Below, in pieces: positions 59,065-64,000 of a stretch of 64,000 bases of DNA. Source of the DNA: Adiantum capillus-veneris. Taxonomy: Eukaryota > Streptophyta > Polypodiopsida > Polypodiales > Pteridaceae. Positions within the stretch are counted from its first letter, which is position 1. The number at the start of each line of letters is the position of its first letter. The DNA is taken from contig CM043959.1 of the NCBI GenBank assembly GCA_014529385.2, positions 61,168,753-61,232,752 on the forward strand, read 5' to 3'. The translations under genes were made by a program, and so were the position numbers. The notes under the pieces were generated by a model that saw only the letters and a list, made by a program, of their open reading frames with translations, was not told the origin of the DNA and searched no databases.

Positions 59065-60489
59065 TTAGGTTGTAACATGCACTAATGCTTGTTCATCTAT
59101 GACTCCTTCTGAGTGCATGTACTTTACAGGCACCGCATTATGTCCTGAATAAGGAGGTTGTTGTCCCAACACAGGTTGAGGTCTCTCCATACCCATTGGT
59201 GGTCTTTGAACTTGAGCCATATTAGGATGATATCTGTACATGGGTTGTCCTTGTGGCCTCATGGACACGTACTGAACATTCCCATCATACTTTGGTCTGA
59301 AGTAGCACTCGTGGGTCTCGTGGTTCCATTTACCCTTGATTACACACCATTTTTGTGGCCTAATTGGTTGTCCTTGTGGGTATATCCCTTGTCTTGGTCC
59401 CCTCATATGTGCTTTTTGCATATTGTTCATCATGTCATTCATCCTTTTTAGCATATCTTCTATGGCTGAGAGTGGTGCCACAACAGCCGTTCCAACTTGT
59501 GCTGGTTTTGTGGATGTTGTCTTCTTGATTTGGTTATCCTTAGGGACATCCTCTTCATTGAAAATCTCACAATTGTCTCCTAGGTCGATAGCATCCAACA
59601 CACACGCCTCTAGGATTGTATGCTTTTTACTATAGAGCATAGCATGAAGTTCTTTGTTTAGAAGTCTCTCCAGAAACAATGAGACAAGTTGCTCTTCTGC
59701 AGGTATCTCCATCTCTGGGCATCTCGCAATATATTGTTTCATTCAAGTTGCACAAACCCTAGCAGACTCACCATGTTTCTGTTTGAAGCTGTAGATTTGA
59801 GCTATCGTATTATGTTTAATCTCCATTTTAGAACAAGCAGTTATAAATCCTTGAGCTAATGTATTCAAATCCATGATTGACCTTGGTGGAATGTTTTGGA
59901 ACGATGTCAAAGCTTTTCCTTCTAAAGTCATTCCAAACCCCTCGAATTGAGTATGGAAATTGAATATACGCTCTGCTCTTAGCACTTGCTTGAAGATTGC
60001 TAAGTGATATGGATCCCCTGATCCACTGTATTTTCTGACCCATTTTTGGAAATCAGCTGATCTGACACGCCTATTTGGTTCAACTCCAGGTCTTCTAGGA
60101 GTTGGTTCTGTTCCGAGTCCTTCAAACCAGTCTGTCGAAAATAGTGACTCATGTAGCCCTGGACTAGCTTTAGTGTCACCCATTTTCCTACGTGATGAGG
60201 TGGTTTTTGGTTTCTTCACATTACTCTTAGATGATCTCTCACGATGTTCGTCTCTTGGAGTGGTTTCTGGTCCTTGACCCAGTCCTTGACCCAATATCCA
60301 ATCCTGTATGGAATACCCCTGGTATTTGGTTTGTTCTACCTCCTCATGAGTCATCATAACAAAGTTGTTGTTATAACAATCCCTAAACAAGTAAGTTGGT
60401 AGGTCCGCAGATCCCTTATCTTTGTTTTTGAAGATATAGATGATCTTTATGGCCGTTAAGTGCCCTAGTCTAGCATGATAAGTCCACAA
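59065..60489 (-). pseudogene. gag: gag capsid
   Basis: A single frame with one internal TGA at 59743. FQKWVRKYSGSGDPYHLAIF, GFGMTLEGKALTSFQNIPPR, IAQIYSFKQKHGESARVCAT, then after the stop MKQYIARCPEMEIPAEEQLV and FLERLLNKELHAMLYSKKH: the usual gag capsid order. A Met/Pro/Gln-rich tail (MRPQGQPMYRYHPNMAQVQR) leads to the nucleocapsid. No signal or membrane segment. Confidence 0.8.
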
Positions 60490-61014
60490 AAGATCTTTTA
60501 TGTTTCTATCTTCTCAACAATAGATTCCGATCCTAGGATTATCCGTACTAAGCCGTTTCAAAGGCTTCAAGTCTACTTGATCGTATCCCTCGAATTCCAA
60601 GGTTGGTGTTCCTTCTTTTGCTGAAATATCTGGGATTATAGTGTTTACTTATAATCCCCATTTGTCTATCACATCCTGGTTTTCGACTTGTACATATTGA
60701 GTTCCGTTTCAATCCATGTATATTTTTCCTTGTTTGTTTGCCCTAACCTCTTCTTCGAACTCAATACCATGATCATTAATACGAATAGCATACTCTTCGT
60801 TAGGATCCAAGTAAACCTGGGCTCCATGACGATTAGTCTTGTAAAAAGAGAGTATATGCATATAGCGCATTGTCGTTTCGGTTTCAGAGTGAGACGAGTA
60901 AGAAGACATTTCGGATGTTGAATCTGAAAAAGTGTCCGAGACTTCTTCAGGAATTGTGTGCAAGGAATTGCCTTGATTCACTCTTTCTTCAGTCGATACT
61001 CTACTTGTCGTCAA
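60490..61014 (-). pseudogene. gag: gag N-terminal region
   Basis: Starts MTTSRVSTEERVNQGNSLHT and is rich in Ser, Thr and Glu. The frame is the same as the capsid and is broken by TGA 60709, TAA about 60648 and TGA about 60514. I infer it belongs to gag because the frame is open apart from these stops. Function unknown. Confidence 0.6.
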
Positions 61015-61360
61015 TGTCCACTTGATTCAATTGCAACTTTCTATCAAGCCACTGATTCCTCATCTGCAACCTGATTCCTCTACAAATTTAACAAATTAGC
61101 TATTTTTCTATAAGGACAATAGAGCTAAAACTCCAGTGAGTGGTCTCTATATTTCACTTCAATTCGTGCTATGGAAGTCAAAATTTTGACTTTTAGATTC
61201 AGCTTAGCAAAATCAAAGGTTTAATCTGCAATCTGTAAACTGAGTGTATCTGTATAAATTTTGATCCGATTGAACCCAAAATTTCCCTGTGGCCTTATAT
61301 TATGCTGGTTTAACACTGTATAAGACCAAAAGTCAAATTTAAAGTCTCTGGATAGCAGAA
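61015..61360. other. Leader between gag start and palindrome array
   Basis: Non-coding in every frame I can credit; no primer binding site was recognised. Confidence 0.5.
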
Positions 61361-62370
61361 GTAAATAATCGTGATTATTTACTTTTGTCACTTTTTTTCA
61401 CTTTTTGGATTGTTTTGGAAAGTATACAGCTTGTTATAGCCCTTGGGCAAGTTTCAACAAATTTGGACAGAATTTGATCAAGTTTACCCACTGTTCCGTG
61501 TCCGTAGACTCTGATTTTGAGAATTTGGCTTAAGTCTCACTTTTGTGGTCCAAATTTCACCAGAATTGATTTGTGGGGTCTAATTGATGTGCTTGGCCTT
61601 GTGGTATACTCAAATTTGCAAAATCACCAAGTTTTGAAGCAAATGTAAATAATTGCGATTATTTACTCTTGACAATTTTTTGTAAATTTTTATCCCAACT
61701 TTGATACAGATCTGTTAAGCACCTTATGTTAAGGTCACTAGCCAATTTTCATCAAGTTTGGACAATTTTTGATCAAATGGTCATCAATTATCTATCCGCA
61801 GACTAACTTTGCAATTTTTGTCACAGTTTTCACTCTAGTGATCCAAATTTTACCAAATTTGGTTTGTGGGCTTATTACAACATGGTAAAGCTGGTGGTAT
61901 GCCAACTTGGTCAAAAAAGTTCAAAAACAGGGTAGAAGTAAATAATTGCGATTATTTACTTTTGCCAAAATTTTGTAAGTTTTTGGTCAACTGAGCATAT
62001 ACACATGTTTATCACATCAATATACGCCTATAAATCAATTTTCAACAAGTTTGGATAAATTGTTCCTCAATTCACACTCAAGATTCAAAAATTCAGTACA
62101 AACTTTAGTTTTTACCCAGGTTTTTGCCAGTTTAGTGATCCAAATCTCTTGGGCCTTTACAAAAGTTGTTTGTACACATGCAATGAGTCGATGATATGAG
62201 TCTTGGATAATTTAGAGCAAAAAGTTAATAATCGCGATTATTAACTTGAGGCTTGAAATGAGCGCTTTTTTGTAATTTTCTCAAAGATAGTCCTTTTATG
62301 ATGTTTTTTAAGCCCATAAATCAAGTCAGAACTTAATTTGGCCTAAAATATCAAGAAAAAGTAAATAATC
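61361..62370 (+). repeat. Array 2 of long palindromes, about 285-293 bp spacing
   Basis: Palindromes at 61361-61382, 61645-61666, 61938-61959 and 62224-62245, with a left half only at 62361-62370. Spacings are 284, 293, 286 and 137. The intervening sequences are diverged copies of each other and of array 1, in the same orientation (ATCCAAATT, GTGGGCTTATTACAACATGG). The 62224 copy is a perfect palindrome with GTTAATAATCG arms. Confidence 0.85.
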
Positions 62371-64000
62371 TGAGTTTTGGTCAACTTCTTGTAATTTTTA
62401 TCTTGAAGTGTCCTTGAGCTTACCCACTGGTTCGGACAACTCTTAGGCTTATTCCAAGTTGGATTGAGTGAATTGGAGTCTTTTCGTGCTATTTCTAGCC
62501 GTAGACCTGAAATTCTGCAACTTTACATAACAACTCGCACTTGATTATTTCAGAGAGAGCAATGCTATGAAATCCACCTCGGATCCGACTAGGACCGCAC
62601 TACCCCTTGGAAGTTGTATGTTTATCAAAGTTAATGAGAAGAAATTTGGACTTTTTTGTTTGTTGATGTGTAAGAGCACTCTAGGTCTACCATATTTTAG
62701 ATTGTTTCATAAGTTAAATATGATTTGTAGTCATTTAAAGTTTAAATTTATTTTTGTTTGGTAAGATTGTACATGAAAAGATATGATAGAGTACAAGAGA
62801 TCTTGACGGAATAAACCTCAATGCCATACCTCTCCTTGAACCCTTTCAGTCCAAGGGAAGCCTATTTTCAAATTTTTAGCAATAACTTTTTTTGAAGAAA
62901 ATTTTAGTGAGTTTAAAGTTTGTACACAATTTAGGAGTTCATTCTGATTGTTTTTCTTCCGTTTCAAATCTTGACCGAGGGCACTCCTTGGAAGCCATTT
63001 TTGAAGGTGTTAGGGTGAGATTTTTGGGAAAGTTTTGTATGTAGAAAATATAGTCCTTAACACAATAAAAAACATTGGCTCTTTGAGTATTTTCAGATTC
63101 CATGGTTTTAATACTCGTTGGAGCTCGTAAATCAGGAGAAAGTAAGAAATATCTATTTTACATAATTTTTTTAGAAATTGCCAACTTACACGTTGATTTT
63201 TGGAGAATCCGAGCAAGACATGATCTTTTTGTATCACAGCCTAAAAGTTCAACACTAAAAACCTATCATATAAAAAAGAAAGTGTTCACAAGGGCGCACG
63301 AAATGCCCATCCAAAAGTCCTAGATGGGCATTTCGCACACCCTTGTGGCCACTCTTGTTGAGGGCCCTGGGGGCCTTTACATGGCAAAAATTTATAAAAT
63401 TATTGTGTATGAGCATGATATAAGGATGTAAGTTAGATGTACGAAGAGCAAGAGCTCCCCCCTAGGGCCTTATAATGACAAATAGGGGCTTTTTTTAATG
63501 CATGGCCATGAGATAGAGGTGCAGTTCTTGATGTAATCAGAGCAAACTCCCCCCCACCCTCGCCCCTTTTTCTTTGTGCTCAAAGGTCTGGAACATTCAC
63601 CATGTAGATTTATTTTTCTATATCATGTGTGTTCACCAGAATGGATTAAAAGTACCCCTTATAGGCCTTATCTACACATGTTTTTGTAACTTTACAAGAA
63701 TATAAAATCCCTTCTGTTGAACACATGTGCTATGTTACATATACTTTAGTGAGCTCCCCGGGTCAAAGGTCTCACAAATTCGGTGCACTAAACATTCAAC
63801 ACTAGAAATCGACCAAACAAGGAGCCAATTTTTACTTCTTTGTGTCCACTCATGTTCTCAAGAATGTTTTGGTTAAGCCATTTCTTTTGTATTTGAAATA
63901 ACATGTGACCCCTATTGTTATAGTATCCAACCAAGGTTTCTTGATTAGCAGTTTACATAGGCTCGAGTGGTATATATCTTCTATGCTAACAATGCATGTA
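62371..64000. other. Unassigned stretch
   Basis: No gene or element is recognised. It contains a 25-bp imperfect foldback at 63287-63347. Confidence 0.6.
63287..63347. repeat. 25-bp foldback with 11-nt loop
   Basis: Arms 63287-63311 and 63323-63347 pair at 22 of 25 positions (CACAAGGG on the left, GAAATGCCCATC next to the loop). Confidence 0.85.

Larger units (their letters stand above)
52457..61014 (-). mobile_element. Ty3/gypsy-type retrotransposon, internal region
   Basis: The order on the minus strand is gag with zinc knuckles, protease, RT, RNase H, integrase, and a further retropepsin-like ORF. No aRNH is present, unlike the 12-20 kb element. Gag and protease keep a single frame from 61014 to about 56450, broken by stop codons only. 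LTRs are not delimited. Confidence 0.8.

Noticed and set aside
53033-61014. In-frame stops repaired by C-to-U RNA editing
   Set aside because: Such editing is known in plant organelles, not for nuclear retrotransposon RNA. Frameshifts are also present, so plain decay is simpler.
62567-62764. A 65-residue plus-strand frame ending in hydrophobic residues
   Set aside because: Isolated, no similarity recognised and no supporting signals.

Overview
The window looks like intergenic nuclear DNA of a land plant built almost entirely from transposable elements. I find no host protein gene, rRNA gene or intact tRNA gene that I can support. The plant assignment rests on the element types: Ty3/gypsy polyproteins of plant style (one with a second, aRNH-type RNase H, the mark of the plant Tat lineage), L1-type LINEs with an RVT zinc-binding tail, a KIAA1586/ZNF862-like hAT transposase, and Helitrons with TC...CTAG ends. 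Very long (GA)n and (GT)n(GA)n tracts and the low gene density would suit a large genome; a fern or other non-flowering plant is my guess, with low confidence.

Layout. 1-4330: Helitron copies joined head to tail and rich in GA microsatellites. 4331-6330: simple repeats, a tRNA-like SINE-type head with a perfect 20-bp foldback beside it, and short diverged repeats. 6331-8751 (minus): a broken hAT transposase. 8752-10038: nothing recognised. 10039-12169 plus 20815-22240 (minus): one LINE split by insertion of a Ty3/gypsy element at 12170-20814 (plus) with 1.14-kb LTRs, 4-bp acgt target duplication, gag, protease, RT, two RNase H domains and integrase. 22249-28103: a composite Helitron with repeated 5' ends and repeated 3' ends. 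28104-31640: unassigned, with an older Helitron-like remnant. 31650-33819: a decayed gag-protease fragment of a relative of the 12-20 kb element. 33820-39785: a non-autonomous LTR element with 1.6-1.7 kb terminal repeats that encodes only a minus-strand gag. 39786-44810: unassigned DNA with microsatellites and tandem repeats. 44820-46735 (minus): a second, 5'-truncated LINE. 46736-52456: an unidentified ORF, an array of long palindromes and LTR-like sequence. 52457-61014 (minus): a second Ty3/gypsy element with gag, protease, RT, RNase H, integrase and an extra retropepsin ORF after integrase. 61340-62400: a second array of the same palindromes. 62400-64000: unassigned.

The coding genes belong to separate mobile elements and do not form a host pathway. 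Nearly every reading frame is broken. In the two larger Ty3 elements most breaks are single in-frame stop codons of a kind that C-to-T change would produce, as expected for long-methylated, silenced copies. The observations I rate highest are the approximately 285-bp-spaced palindromes with a paired change in both arms, the retropepsin ORF downstream of integrase, the duplicated integrase zinc-binding region, the multimeric Helitron ends, and the gag-only LTR element with GACGTC-centred palindromes and a 53-G run.
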